Assembly (NCBI GenBank): GCA_036490215.1
Contig: DASXEH010000063.1
Location: 1-64,000, forward strand
Length of the DNA stretch: 64,000 bases
From: JASHSH01 sp036490215
GTDB taxonomy: Bacteria > Pseudomonadota > Alphaproteobacteria > Rhodospirillales > Magnetospirillaceae
Direction of reading: 5' to 3'
The position numbers and the translations under genes are program-made. How positions within the stretch are numbered: the stretch's first letter is position 1; every line of letters starts with the position of its first letter. The notes under the pieces are model-generated. The model made no database searches, was not told the origin of the DNA, and saw only the letters and a program-made list of their open reading frames with translations. Below, piece by piece: positions 26,304 to 34,797 of the stretch.

Positions 26304-27557
26304 ATGAGATTCAAGGCATTCATCGGTGCCGCCGTAGGCGCCGCGTTCCTATCGTCGGCCGCGATGGCCGACACCACCGTGCATGTTCTGCATCTGCAGG
26401 ATGTCGGTCCGATCGTCGATCTGTGGACACAGATCGTGAAGGACTACAACGCCGCTAATCCCGGTTCCAAAGTGGAACTTCAATATCTCGAGAACGAAGC
26501 GCTGAAGGCCAAGTTGCCGACACTGCTGCAGTCCAACGATCGCCCGGATCTGTTCCACAGCTGGGGCGGGGGCGTGATGCGTGCCCAGATCGCTGCGGGA
26601 TTCATCGGTGACATGACGGCTGATTCTGCCGCGTTGGAAAAGGAACTGTCGCCCGGCGCCGCCAACGCCTTCAAGGTCGATGGCAAAGTGGTTGGCGCAC
26701 CGTTCGATGTGAGTGAAGTCTCGTTCTTCTACAATAAGGCGCTGTTTGCCAAAGCCGGCGTGAAGGGCGAGGACATCAAGACCTGGGACGACTTCCTGGG
26801 CGCAGTGAAGAAGCTGAAGACGGCCGGTATCACGCCGATCATCTGCGGCGGCGGCGATAAATGGCCGATGCACTTCTATTGGTCCTATCTCGTGTTGCGC
26901 GCGGGTGGGGCGGACATTCTTGCTCAGGCTCAGGCAGCCAAAGACGGGTTCAAGGGCCCGGCCTTCGTCGAAGCCGGCAAGCGTCTGAAGGAATTGGCCG
27001 CGCTCAATCCGTTCCAGGACGGTTATCTCGGTGCGACTTGGCCTCAGGCGGCCGGACTTTGGGGTGATGGCAAAGGCGCGATTCAGCTGATGGGCAACTG
27101 GATCACCGGCGCGCAGCAGTCGAATGCCGCCGACAAGAAAGGCCTGTCGAACGACAACATTGGCGTCTTTCAATTCCCGACTTTACCCGGCGGCAAAGGC
27201 GAGGCCACGATCACGCTGGGCGGCGTCGACGGGTTCCTGATCTCGAAGAGTGCACCGGTCAAAGACAGCGTCAAATTCCTGACCTTCTTCTCGCAACCGA
27301 AGTATCAGAGCATTGCCGCAGCGAAAGGCCTCTATATCCCGGCCGCTGCCGGCACGACCGATGCCATCACCGATCCGGTGATGAAGCAGGTGGCCGATGC
27401 GATCGCGCATTCGACCAAACACCAACTCTTCTTCGACCAGGATCTCGGTCCGTCGGTCGGCCGCGTGGTGAATGACTCGTCGGTGGCGATCGCTGCCGGC
27501 GAAATGTCGCCCGAGGACGGCGCCGCGGCTGTCCAGAAGGCCTGGGACGAGAAATAA
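26304..27557 (+). CDS. ABC sugar importer, periplasmic binding protein
   Basis: Family-1 extracellular solute-binding protein (carbohydrate uptake CUT1 type), 417 residues from ATG 26304 (GGGAGGG ribosome site at 26293-26299). The signal peptide ends at about residue 23 (AAMA). The mature protein shows the two-lobe pattern with FHSWGGGVMRAQIAAGFIGDMT and KGAIQLMGNWITGAQQ segments. It should catch a glycoside or disaccharide for the two permeases downstream. A hairpin terminator after the gene would leave it expressed above the permeases. Confidence 0.92.
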   Translation: MRFKAFIGAAVGAAFLSSAAMADTTVHVLHLQDVGPIVDLWTQIVKDYNAANPGSKVELQYLENEALKAKLPTLLQSNDRPDLFHSWGGGVMRAQIAAGFIGDMTADSAALEKELSPGAANAFKVDGKVVGAPFDVSEVSFFYNKALFAKAGVKGEDIKTWDDFLGAVKKLKTAGITPIICGGGDKWPMHFYWSYLVLRAGGADILAQAQAAKDGFKGPAFVEAGKRLKELAALNPFQDGYLGATWPQAAGLWGDGKGAIQLMGNWITGAQQSNAADKKGLSNDNIGVFQFPTLPGGKGEATITLGGVDGFLISKSAPVKDSVKFLTFFSQPKYQSIAAAKGLYIPAAAGTTDAITDPVMKQVADAIAHSTKHQLFFDQDLGPSVGRVVNDSSVAIAAGEMSPEDGAAAVQKAWDEK

Positions 27558-27571
27558 TCTCCTCTCCGCCT

Positions 27572-27609
27572 GGAACGAGATTCTGTCGTCCCTGCCAGGA
27601 TCTCGTTCC
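27572..27609 (+). terminator. intra-operon hairpin after the binding-protein gene
   Basis: Ten-base perfect arms GGAACGAGAT (27572-27581) and ATCTCGTTCC (27600-27609) with an 18-base loop, followed by TTTCTTTTA. It looks like a partial terminator between the binding-protein and permease genes, a common way to express binding protein in excess. Confidence 0.72.
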
Positions 27610-27639
27610 TTTCTTTTATAGCAGCACCAAGATCGTTCG

Positions 27640-28542
27640 ATGGCGTATGGCATGAGCATGACGATGCGAGCCAGCCCGCTGAGGCGCAGCGGACTCGTCA
27701 CCGCTGCCATCATGCTGCCGCCGGCGCTGGTGATTTTCACCATCTTCGTCATCCTGCCGATCGGCGAAGCGGCCTGGTATAGCATCTTCAACTGGGACGG
27801 ATTCGGCTCGCCGACGCGCTTCATCGGCCTCGACAACTATGGTCAGCTTTTCGGCAATTCGGCCTTCGGGCGCGCGCTGATCAACAACCTGCTGATCATC
27901 GTCGTGTCGTTGGGCGTCCAATTGCCGCTGGCGTTGGGGATGGCGTTGTTTCTGTCGCGCCGGCAGATCGGCACGGTCACCTTCCGGCTGATCTTCTTCC
28001 TGCCTTACATCCTGGCCGACGTCGCGGCCGGTTTGATCTGGCGATTCGTTTTCGATGGCAATTACGGCCTCGTCTCGGGCGTCAGCCAGTCGCTCGGCTG
28101 GGGCCAATATTTCCTGCTGACGGATCGCAACTGGGCCTTTGCTGGCGTGCTTGTCGTGATCCTGTGGAAGTATTTCGGCTTCCACATGATGCTCTATATC
28201 GCCGGTATCCAGAGCATCGACCGCGATCTCTACGAAGCCGCCGAGATCGATGGCGCGACCACCTGGCAGCGCTTCCGCTATGTCACTTTGCCGCAACTCG
28301 CGCCGATGATCCGTCTGTCGGTCTTCTTCTCGGTGATCGGCTCGCTGCAGCTATTCGACATGATTGTGCCGTTGACCGGTGGCGGGCCATTCAATTCGAC
28401 CAACACGCTGGTCTCGTTCCTCTACTATTTCGGTATCACGCGCATGCGCGTCGGCTTCGGCTCGGCGGCGGGCGTGGTGCTCTTCATCATCTGCGTTAGC
28501 TTTGCCTTCGGCTATCGCCGGTTGTTCATGCGCCATGATTGA
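27640..28542 (+). CDS. ABC sugar importer permease (MalF type)
   Basis: Inner-membrane permease of 300 residues with about six helices. The EAA loop reads EAAEIDGATTWQRFRYVTLP (near residue 200), which docks the ATPase. The start is uncertain: ATG 27640 has only a weak ribosome site and further ATGs lie at 27652, 27658 and 27664. The first helix (AAIMLPPALVIFTIFVILPIG) starts well after all of them. Works with the next permease and the binding protein at 26304. Confidence 0.9.
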   Translation: MAYGMSMTMRASPLRRSGLVTAAIMLPPALVIFTIFVILPIGEAAWYSIFNWDGFGSPTRFIGLDNYGQLFGNSAFGRALINNLLIIVVSLGVQLPLALGMALFLSRRQIGTVTFRLIFFLPYILADVAAGLIWRFVFDGNYGLVSGVSQSLGWGQYFLLTDRNWAFAGVLVVILWKYFGFHMMLYIAGIQSIDRDLYEAAEIDGATTWQRFRYVTLPQLAPMIRLSVFFSVIGSLQLFDMIVPLTGGGPFNSTNTLVSFLYYFGITRMRVGFGSAAGVVLFIICVSFAFGYRRLFMRHD

Positions 28543-29386
28543 TCGCGCGCACACCGAACGATATTACGGCTCGCTTTTTCCGCTCTTCCGTGTGGCGGTG
28601 CTGCTGATCGTGGCCGGCATAGTCCTCATCCCGCTCTTTGCTACCGTCGTCGGCGGATTCAAAGAACTCGGCGAGTTGCGCACTAATCCCTTCGGCCTGC
28701 CTCATGTGTGGCAGTGGGGCAACTACTGGAGCATTCTCTCGAGCCAACGCTATTGGCTGATGCTCGGCAATTCGCTGTTCATCGGCGTCGTGACAGTAGT
28801 GTTGACCCTGATCCTCGCTTCGATGGCGGCGTTTGCGTTCGCGCATCTGCACTTCTTCGGACAGCGCTATCTGCTCAGCTACATGCTGCTCGGTTTGTTG
28901 TTCCCGGCGGCTACGGCGATCCTGCCGCTGTTCATCAAGGTGCGCGATCTCGGCCTTCTCAACACGGCTTGGGGCGTGATCCTGCCGCAAGCCGCCTTCT
29001 CAATGGGTATGAGCATCTTGCTGCTGCGTAATGCCTTTCGCCAATTGCCGAGCGAACTGCTCGATGCGGCGCTGGTCGATGGCTGCGGCTATCTCCGGTA
29101 CTTCTTCTACATCACGCTGCCGCTGTCGCGTCCGATTCTTTCCACGGTCGGCATCATCGCTTTCGTCGCGAGCTGGAACAATTTCCTGCTGCCGCTGATC
29201 ATGCTCGACAGTGACGCCAAATACCCCTGGCCGCTTGGACTGATGGTCTATCAGGGTCAGTTCTCGACGGCGTGGCAGCTGGTGCTCGCCTTCATTACGC
29301 TGACGATTCTGCCGGCCATCATCATGTTCATTCTCGCACAGAAGCACATCGTGACGGGCCTCACCGCCGGCGCGGTCAAAGGCTAA
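28535..29386 (+). CDS. ABC sugar importer permease (MalG type)
   Basis: Second permease, 283 residues, starting at ATG 28535 inside the end of the first (8-base overlap). Six hydrophobic helices and an EAA-like loop LLDAALVDGCGYLRYFFYITLP near residue 180. The C-terminus ITGLTAGAVKG-like (VTGLTAGAVKG) is typical of MalG/LacG proteins. No ATPase gene follows; the next gene is a glycosidase. The importer must borrow an ATPase, perhaps the MsmK/UgpC-like one encoded at 56566. Confidence 0.92.
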   Translation: MIDRAHTERYYGSLFPLFRVAVLLIVAGIVLIPLFATVVGGFKELGELRTNPFGLPHVWQWGNYWSILSSQRYWLMLGNSLFIGVVTVVLTLILASMAAFAFAHLHFFGQRYLLSYMLLGLLFPAATAILPLFIKVRDLGLLNTAWGVILPQAAFSMGMSILLLRNAFRQLPSELLDAALVDGCGYLRYFFYITLPLSRPILSTVGIIAFVASWNNFLLPLIMLDSDAKYPWPLGLMVYQGQFSTAWQLVLAFITLTILPAIIMFILAQKHIVTGLTAGAVKG

Positions 29387-29405
29387 ATCAAAAGGAGACG
29401 CATCC

Positions 29406-31592
29406 GTGGTTGTCCCTGCGCAGCCGTTCAAGTCTTCCGATGCATTCGGAGGGTTGGAGACCGCCGAGCATTTGACTGACGCGCAAATCGAACAGAAGGC
29501 CCATGGTCTGCTGGCGCAGCTGACACGCGACGAAAAGCTCGGAATGATGGATGGCGACACGCGCTTCTGGCCGGGCCTCGCTGAGATGATGCAGCCCGGC
29601 GGTTATAGCAGCCGCTGCTGGGTAGCAGGCGCTGTGCCACGCCTCGGCATCCCTGGCATCCGCTTCTCCGACGGCCCGCGCGGCATCATCATGGAAGGCG
29701 CGACGACATTCCCGGTGTCGATGGCGCGCGGCGCGACCTGGGATGTCGATCTCGAAACGCGGATCGGCGATGTGATCGGCCGTGAACTCCGCGCCATGGG
29801 CGGCAACTTCTTCGGCGGCGTCTGCATCAATCTGCTGCGCCATCCCGCCTGGGGCCGCGCACAGGAGACCTATGGCGAAGATTCATATCATCTCGGCCTG
29901 TTCGGCGCGGCGCTGGCGACCGGTGTGCAGCATCATGCGATGGCCTGCGTGAAGCATTACGCGCTGAACTCGATGGAGAACGCGCGCTTCAAGGTCGATG
30001 CCACCATCGGTCCACGCGCTCTGCACGAAGTCTATCTCGCGCATTTCAAACGCGTGATCGATGCGGGCGTGGCCTCGGTGATGAGCGCCTACAACAGCGT
30101 CAATGGCGAATGGGCGGGTCAGAACGAGCCGCTGCTTAATCGCATCTTGAAGCGCATGTGGGGCTTCAAAGGTTTCGTCATCACCGATTTCATCTTCGGT
30201 ATGCGCGATTCGAAGAAAGCAGTGCTGGCCGGGCAGGACATCGAAATGCCCTTCGCAATGCTGCACGATCGCGACCTGAAGGCGCTGGCCAATCGCGGCG
30301 AAGTATCATTGACGCGCGTCGACGACGCGGTGTTGCGCGTTCTACGCCAACAACTCCGTTTCGCTCAGGGGCGTGATCCGAAGGCTTATGCTCGCGACGT
30401 GATTGGCTGCGACGAACATCGCCGCATCGCCTTAGAAGCCGCACGAAAGAGCATCGTGCTGCTCAAGAACGAAGGCGGCATCCTGCCGCTCAACGGCATT
30501 CGAAAATTGGCGGTGATCGGCGTCCTGGCCGACACGCCAAATACCGGTGACGGCGGATCGAGCAACACGCGTCCAGCCTATGTGGTGACGCCGCTGCAGG
30601 GCCTGCGTGAGGGCAGCAGCGGCATCGAGATCATTCACGACGATGGCACTGATCCGGTGCGTGCTGCTGCGGTGGCGAAAGGTGCTGACGCCGTCGTCCT
30701 TGTAGCCGGTTATACTCATGCCGATGAAGGCGAGTATATCCCCGGCGATATGATGCAACCCTTCATTCCAAGTTTTCCCAAGCCGCGGTCGGATGAAGAG
30801 GGCGTTGCCGCCAAGGTGCTGGGCGGTAATCAGGAAGTCGGGTTTCCGCCAGGCGGCGATCGTGAGCGGCTGACCTTGCATCCGCGCGACGAGGCGCTGA
30901 TCCAGGCCGTCGCCGCCGCCAACCCGCGCACCATCGTTGCGGTGATGGCCGGCAGCGCCGTGATCATGGAGGCGTGGCGTGCGCGCGTGCCGGGAATCCT
31001 GATGCTTTGGTACCCCGGCATGGAGGGCGGTCACGCATTGGCTGATGTGCTGTTCGGTCGTGTCAATCCGAGTGGGCGGCTGCCGTGCACTTTCCCGGCT
31101 CGTGCGAATGATCTTCCCCAGTTCGATCGCGAAGCCACGGCGATCACTTACGACCTCTGGCATGGCTATCGCAAATTCGACCGCGATGGAGCCGTCGCGG
31201 CATTTCCCTTCGGCTTCGGTCTCAGCTACACGAACTTCCGGCTTGCCAATCTGAGCCTCGCCAAAACGCGCCCTGACAAGACCGGCACTCTCGAGGCGAC
31301 GGTCGATGTCATCAACACTGGGTCGGTCGCTGGCGATGAAGTCGTGCAACTCTACATCTCGGCCAAGGGGTCGAAAGTGGAGCGCGCGCCGAAGGAGCTG
31401 AAAGCCTTCGCACGTGTCTCGCTCGCGCCGGGCGAGACCAAACCCGTGCGCCTAACTGTTCCGATCGCGGAGTTGGCCTATTACGACGAAGTCACGGGAT
31501 GGGTTATCGAGGCGATCGAGTACGAGGCGATTGCCGGGCGCTGTGCCGCAGATAGCGATGCCTTGCGGGCCGTGTTTTCCGTCGAGGCCTAG
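29406..31592 (+). CDS. GH3 family beta-glycosidase
   Basis: Glycoside hydrolase family 3 enzyme of 728 residues with TIM-barrel, alpha/beta sandwich and C-terminal fibronectin-III-like domains (last about 110 residues). The substrate-binding KH pair is at 183-184 and the nucleophile is D261 (GFVITDF). There is no signal peptide, so it acts in the cytoplasm on imported oligosaccharides or glycosides. GTG 29406 is supported by AAAGGAG 10-15 bases upstream. It is last in the importer operon. Beta-glucosidase or beta-xylosidase activity is likely, but family 3 specificity cannot be read from these motifs. Confidence 0.9.
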   Translation: MVVPAQPFKSSDAFGGLETAEHLTDAQIEQKAHGLLAQLTRDEKLGMMDGDTRFWPGLAEMMQPGGYSSRCWVAGAVPRLGIPGIRFSDGPRGIIMEGATTFPVSMARGATWDVDLETRIGDVIGRELRAMGGNFFGGVCINLLRHPAWGRAQETYGEDSYHLGLFGAALATGVQHHAMACVKHYALNSMENARFKVDATIGPRALHEVYLAHFKRVIDAGVASVMSAYNSVNGEWAGQNEPLLNRILKRMWGFKGFVITDFIFGMRDSKKAVLAGQDIEMPFAMLHDRDLKALANRGEVSLTRVDDAVLRVLRQQLRFAQGRDPKAYARDVIGCDEHRRIALEAARKSIVLLKNEGGILPLNGIRKLAVIGVLADTPNTGDGGSSNTRPAYVVTPLQGLREGSSGIEIIHDDGTDPVRAAAVAKGADAVVLVAGYTHADEGEYIPGDMMQPFIPSFPKPRSDEEGVAAKVLGGNQEVGFPPGGDRERLTLHPRDEALIQAVAAANPRTIVAVMAGSAVIMEAWRARVPGILMLWYPGMEGGHALADVLFGRVNPSGRLPCTFPARANDLPQFDREATAITYDLWHGYRKFDRDGAVAAFPFGFGLSYTNFRLANLSLAKTRPDKTGTLEATVDVINTGSVAGDEVVQLYISAKGSKVERAPKELKAFARVSLAPGETKPVRLTVPIAELAYYDEVTGWVIEAIEYEAIAGRCAADSDALRAVFSVEA

Positions 31593-32573
31593 TTAAGGCG
31601 AGCGGGGATGCGTCGTAAGTTTGGCAAAGTGATTGAGCATACGCTGCGAATTCGGTGCGATTCCCGAGAACAATCTAAACGCTTCGACCGCCTGAAACAC
31701 CGCCATGCCGCCGCCATTGAGCGTCTGGCAATGAGCCTGGCGGGCGTCTTTGAGCAGCTGGGTTTCCAACGGGAAATAGACGATGTCGGTAACCCAGAGC
31801 GCGGGACGCAGCAACATTGCCGGTATCGCACTACCCGGGTGATGCTCCATGCCCATCGGTGTGGCATTGACCAATCCCTGAGCGTGGCTGACGGATACGG
31901 CTAAGTTGGTGACCAGCGAGACGCGCTCGATGCTAAAGCGGCCGACAAGACTTTCGACCAGACGAGACGCACGATCACCCTCGGCATCGAAGACGCTGAG
32001 ATGATGCGTATCGAGCATCATCAAAGCATGGGCCACTGCCGCGCCCGCGCCGCCCGCGCCGAGCAGCACTACCCGATCTCGCGGTGCATTGGGAAGACCG
32101 CGCCGCATGCTTTCGGCAAAACCCCACCAGTCCGTATTATGGCCAATACGCTGTCCATCCTTGAACAGAACCGTGTTTACAGCACCTAGAGCCTGCGCGT
32201 CATCGGACAAGCGGTCGAGCAGGGGGATCACCAGTTGCTTGAACGGATGGGTGATGTTCAATCCCGTAAAGCCGAGGCGCTGGGCATCATCCAGCAACTT
32301 CGTCAGAAGAGTCGGACTGACATCTGCCGCCGGAATGTCGATGATGCGATAGGCATAGTTGAGACCCAACGCTGCGCCTTCGTGTTCGTGAAGCGCCGGC
32401 GACAGCGACGCCCTGATGCCCGAACCGATCAGACCGATCAGCACCGCCGGCCCGGCGCCGGACTGCGCCAACTGCTCGTTCGCGGATCGATAGGCGTATT
32501 CGACGGATTGGGCTGCGGCGCCTGACGAAGACATGAGAGCTGAGTTGTGAAAGCCGATGCGAGGGTCTGTCAA
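31593..32573 (-). CDS. shikimate/quinate dehydrogenase-like (AroE family)
   Basis: AroE-family dehydrogenase, 326 residues from TTG 32573, which AGGA (8 bases upstream) and a good promoter (32598-32625) support. An ATG at 32534 has no ribosome site. The substrate loop SLSP has S56 and S58, catalytic K112 is in NITHPFK, and D148 in GHNTDW; the NAD(P) loop is LLGAGGAGAAVAH. With QuiC and an importer in the divergent operon, I take it as a catabolic enzyme that oxidises shikimate or quinate to the dehydro form, rather than the biosynthetic AroE. The N-terminus is about 40 residues longer than usual. The stop codon touches the GH3 stop. Confidence 0.88.
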   Translation of the reverse strand: MTDPRIGFHNSALMSSSGAAAQSVEYAYRSANEQLAQSGAGPAVLIGLIGSGIRASLSPALHEHEGAALGLNYAYRIIDIPAADVSPTLLTKLLDDAQRLGFTGLNITHPFKQLVIPLLDRLSDDAQALGAVNTVLFKDGQRIGHNTDWWGFAESMRRGLPNAPRDRVVLLGAGGAGAAVAHALMMLDTHHLSVFDAEGDRASRLVESLVGRFSIERVSLVTNLAVSVSHAQGLVNATPMGMEHHPGSAIPAMLLRPALWVTDIVYFPLETQLLKDARQAHCQTLNGGGMAVFQAVEAFRLFSGIAPNSQRMLNHFAKLTTHPRSP

Positions 32574-32597
32574 GGATGTGATCCTGACATTCCCTCC

Positions 32598-32625
32598 ATT
32601 CTATCGTTTGGCTGTCATTAGTCAA
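32598..32625 (-). promoter_or_regulatory. promoter of the shikimate dehydrogenase gene
   Basis: On the minus strand TTGACT (32620-32625) and TAGAAT (32598-32603) are separated by 16 bases. Transcription would begin near 32591, giving a short leader of about 18 bases before the TTG start at 32573. Confidence 0.6.
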
Positions 32626-32638
32626 TAAAATGAAAAAT

Positions 32639-32649
32639 ATCCTATAAAA
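32639..32649 (+). promoter_or_regulatory. copy 1 of a shared 11-base motif (candidate GntR site)
   Basis: ATCCTATAAAA lies between the divergent dehydrogenase and GntR genes. The identical 11 bases recur at 33553-33563 upstream of the importer operon. A shared operator for the GntR regulator encoded between the two copies is a reasonable guess. Confidence 0.4.
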
Positions 32650-32745
32650 TTCGTATCGCCAGTTCGATCGCTAACGAGAAGGGTTCGGTCTGGGCATCCG
32701 ATCTTATGACCGCTACAGTCGGCGCCAATATGGGAGGGCTGCAGT

Positions 32746-33498
32746 TTGGCCAAAAAAGTAACGCTGGAAGACGTTTCCTCGAGACTGGTGATGCCGACGA
32801 CGGTGACTGAGACGCTCTATAACCGCGTCCGCACCGATATCCTGACCGGCATCCTTGGACCGGGCGAAAAGTTGAAGCTCGACGCGCTGCGGCGGCGCTA
32901 TGACGTCAGCGTCAATACGCTGCGCGAGGTTTTGTCTCGCCTTGTCGCCGATGCCCTGGTCAGCAACGAAGGCCAGAGCGGCTTTCGCGTGGTCCCGACC
33001 TCGCTGGCCGATCTGAGCGACATCACCGAAATTCGCCTGATGCTCGAATGCCAGGCAGTGCGATTGTCGATCCAGAGGGCCAATCTCGAATGGGAATCGC
33101 ATCTCGTCGCCGCCTATCACAAGCTCTCAAAGATCGAAGCGGTGATCGACAGCGACAAGGGACGCTACGGTCCGCAGCTCGAGCAATACAATCGCGAATT
33201 CCACACGGCCCTGATTTCGGCCTGCGGCTCGCGTTGGCTGCTCCACTTCCACGGGATGATGTACGACCAAAGTCAGCGCTACCGCATGCTGGCCTTGCGG
33301 GTGAAAGACTTCCCGCGCGAACAATCGCGGCGCGAACATCGCGAAATCCTCGATGCCGCTTTGGCCCGGAATGCTGATAAGGTCGTTGCCACACTGACGG
33401 CGCACATCACGAAGGGCGCTGAGCTTTATGTAGAGGGCGACGCCGCGAAAAGTGCATCATCGGCATCGGCGCGAGCGAAGCGCCGAAAGACGAAGTGA
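32746..33498 (+). CDS. GntR-family (FCD) transcriptional regulator
   Basis: FadR/FCD-type GntR regulator of 250 residues. Winged helix about residues 20-85 (LKLDALRRRYDVSVNTLREVLSRLVADALV) and an FCD effector domain about 95-230 with the metal/ligand histidines in EFHTALISACGS and REHREILDAALA. The TTG start at 32746 is supported by GGGAGG at 32732-32737; no ATG is in reach. The C-terminus is a Lys/Arg tail. It is divergent from the dehydrogenase and upstream of the importer genes, so it likely senses a hydroaromatic or aromatic acid. Confidence 0.9.
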   Translation: MAKKVTLEDVSSRLVMPTTVTETLYNRVRTDILTGILGPGEKLKLDALRRRYDVSVNTLREVLSRLVADALVSNEGQSGFRVVPTSLADLSDITEIRLMLECQAVRLSIQRANLEWESHLVAAYHKLSKIEAVIDSDKGRYGPQLEQYNREFHTALISACGSRWLLHFHGMMYDQSQRYRMLALRVKDFPREQSRREHREILDAALARNADKVVATLTAHITKGAELYVEGDAAKSASSASARAKRRKTK

Positions 33499-33546
33499 TT
33501 GCAATCGTATGCGGCGGGTGTGGTGTGGATAAATAAGACTTTTGAA

Positions 33547-33576
33547 TTGACAATCCTATAAAACAAGAACTATCCA
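33547..33576 (+). promoter_or_regulatory. putative promoter of the Liv-type importer operon
   Basis: TTGACA (33547-33552) followed by TATCCA (33571-33576) at 18 bases. The second copy of the shared motif ATCCTATAAAA (33553-33563) fills the spacer, so a bound regulator would block RNA polymerase. The -10 is only a moderate match. Confidence 0.45.
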
Positions 33577-33604
33577 ATACTCTAAGAGTTGCATAAACAA
33601 ATTG

Positions 33605-33618
33605 GCCGGCTAACCGGC
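33605..33618 (+). promoter_or_regulatory. 5' leader hairpin of the Liv-type binding-protein gene
   Basis: Arms GCCGG (33605-33609) and CCGGC (33614-33618) with loop CTAA. It ends 25 bases before the ATG at 33644, upstream of an AGGGAGG ribosome site, the same arrangement as at 26261-26277. Confidence 0.45.
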
Positions 33619-33643
33619 GTCATGGGGCTTAGGGAGGCTCGCG

Positions 33644-34783
33644 ATGAAGAAGGTTGCTGCTGTATCGATCGCTATGGGATTGGCCTGTGTCGGCTTCGCT
33701 GCGCAGGCCGCCGACCCGATCAAATTGGCCGATGTGTGCGAGCTGTCAGGCGGCGGTGCGCCGGTCGGCAACAATTGGAAGAACGCCATCGATATGGCCG
33801 TCGCCGAGATCAATGCGGCTGGCGGCGTATTGGGGCGCCCACTCGAAGTTACCCATCTCGATACGCAGACCAATCCGGGCGTGTCGCGTGGCGTCATGCA
33901 GAAGGCGCTCGATGACGATCCCTACATTGTCCTCGGGCCGATCTACTCCTCGGCGACGATGGTCGATCTCGCGCTCACCCAGCAGGCAAAAGTGCCGGAG
34001 TTCACGGGCGGCGCCGCGGCAGGGATCACCAAGCAGGACGATCCCTATATTTTCCGCATGGCGCTCGGCCAGACCGCGACCATTCCGAAGGTGGTCAATT
34101 ATCTCAAAGACAAGATGAATGTGAAGACCGCCGCGCTGGTCTGGGTGAACGACGATTACGGCAAGGATGGCCGCGACGCGTTCACGGAGGAAGCGAAGGC
34201 AAAGGGCATTCAGCTTGTCTCCACGATTTCGACGGAAGCCGCACAGGTCGACTTTTCCGCCGATGTGATCAAGCTGAAGGATGCGAAACCTGACGTTGTC
34301 TTTGTCTACACGCATGAAGAAGAAAGCGCGCGGTTCCTGAAAGAGGCGCGGAAGGAAAACCTTCAAGCGGCCATCTTCGGCGACACAACGCTTCTCGATC
34401 CCAAGGTCATTGCCTTGGCCGGCGACGCAGCAAATGGTATTCGCGGCCATCTCAGCCTTTCGGCCGGCGCGCCGGTCGACGCGATCCAGGATTTCGTGAA
34501 GAAGTTCCAGGCCAAATACAACTACGTGCCCGATCACAACGCCATCCAGGGCTATATGACGATCTATACGATCAAATATCTGACCACGAAGATCGGCAAA
34601 CTGGACCGTGAGGCTTTCGCGAAGGCCATGCACGGCCTGACGATCACGCCCAAGGACGAGCCGGGCATCCTGATGGAAACCAGCTGGGACAATACCGGCG
34701 ATATCGACCGCGCGAGCTTCATTGCCGAGATTGATGACGGCAAGCAGAAGATCGTGGAGACGCTGCCTAAGCTTCACCACTGA
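33644..34783 (+). CDS. branched-chain-type ABC importer binding protein
   Basis: Periplasmic binding protein of the LivJ/Leu-Ile-Val family, 379 residues. Signal peptide ends at about residue 23 (AAQA). Family features include the IKLADVCELSGGGAPVG opening, NAAGGVLGRPLEV, and GPIYSSATMVDLALTQQAKVPEF. Proteins of this family also take up aromatic and hydroaromatic acids. With QuiC, shikimate dehydrogenase and a tannase nearby, a quinate, shikimate or hydroxycinnamate ligand is more likely here than leucine. First gene of a probable seven-gene operon. Confidence 0.92.
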   Translation: MKKVAAVSIAMGLACVGFAAQAADPIKLADVCELSGGGAPVGNNWKNAIDMAVAEINAAGGVLGRPLEVTHLDTQTNPGVSRGVMQKALDDDPYIVLGPIYSSATMVDLALTQQAKVPEFTGGAAAGITKQDDPYIFRMALGQTATIPKVVNYLKDKMNVKTAALVWVNDDYGKDGRDAFTEEAKAKGIQLVSTISTEAAQVDFSADVIKLKDAKPDVVFVYTHEEESARFLKEARKENLQAAIFGDTTLLDPKVIALAGDAANGIRGHLSLSAGAPVDAIQDFVKKFQAKYNYVPDHNAIQGYMTIYTIKYLTTKIGKLDREAFAKAMHGLTITPKDEPGILMETSWDNTGDIDRASFIAEIDDGKQKIVETLPKLHH

Positions 34784-34797
34784 TCGGCGTCAGCACT

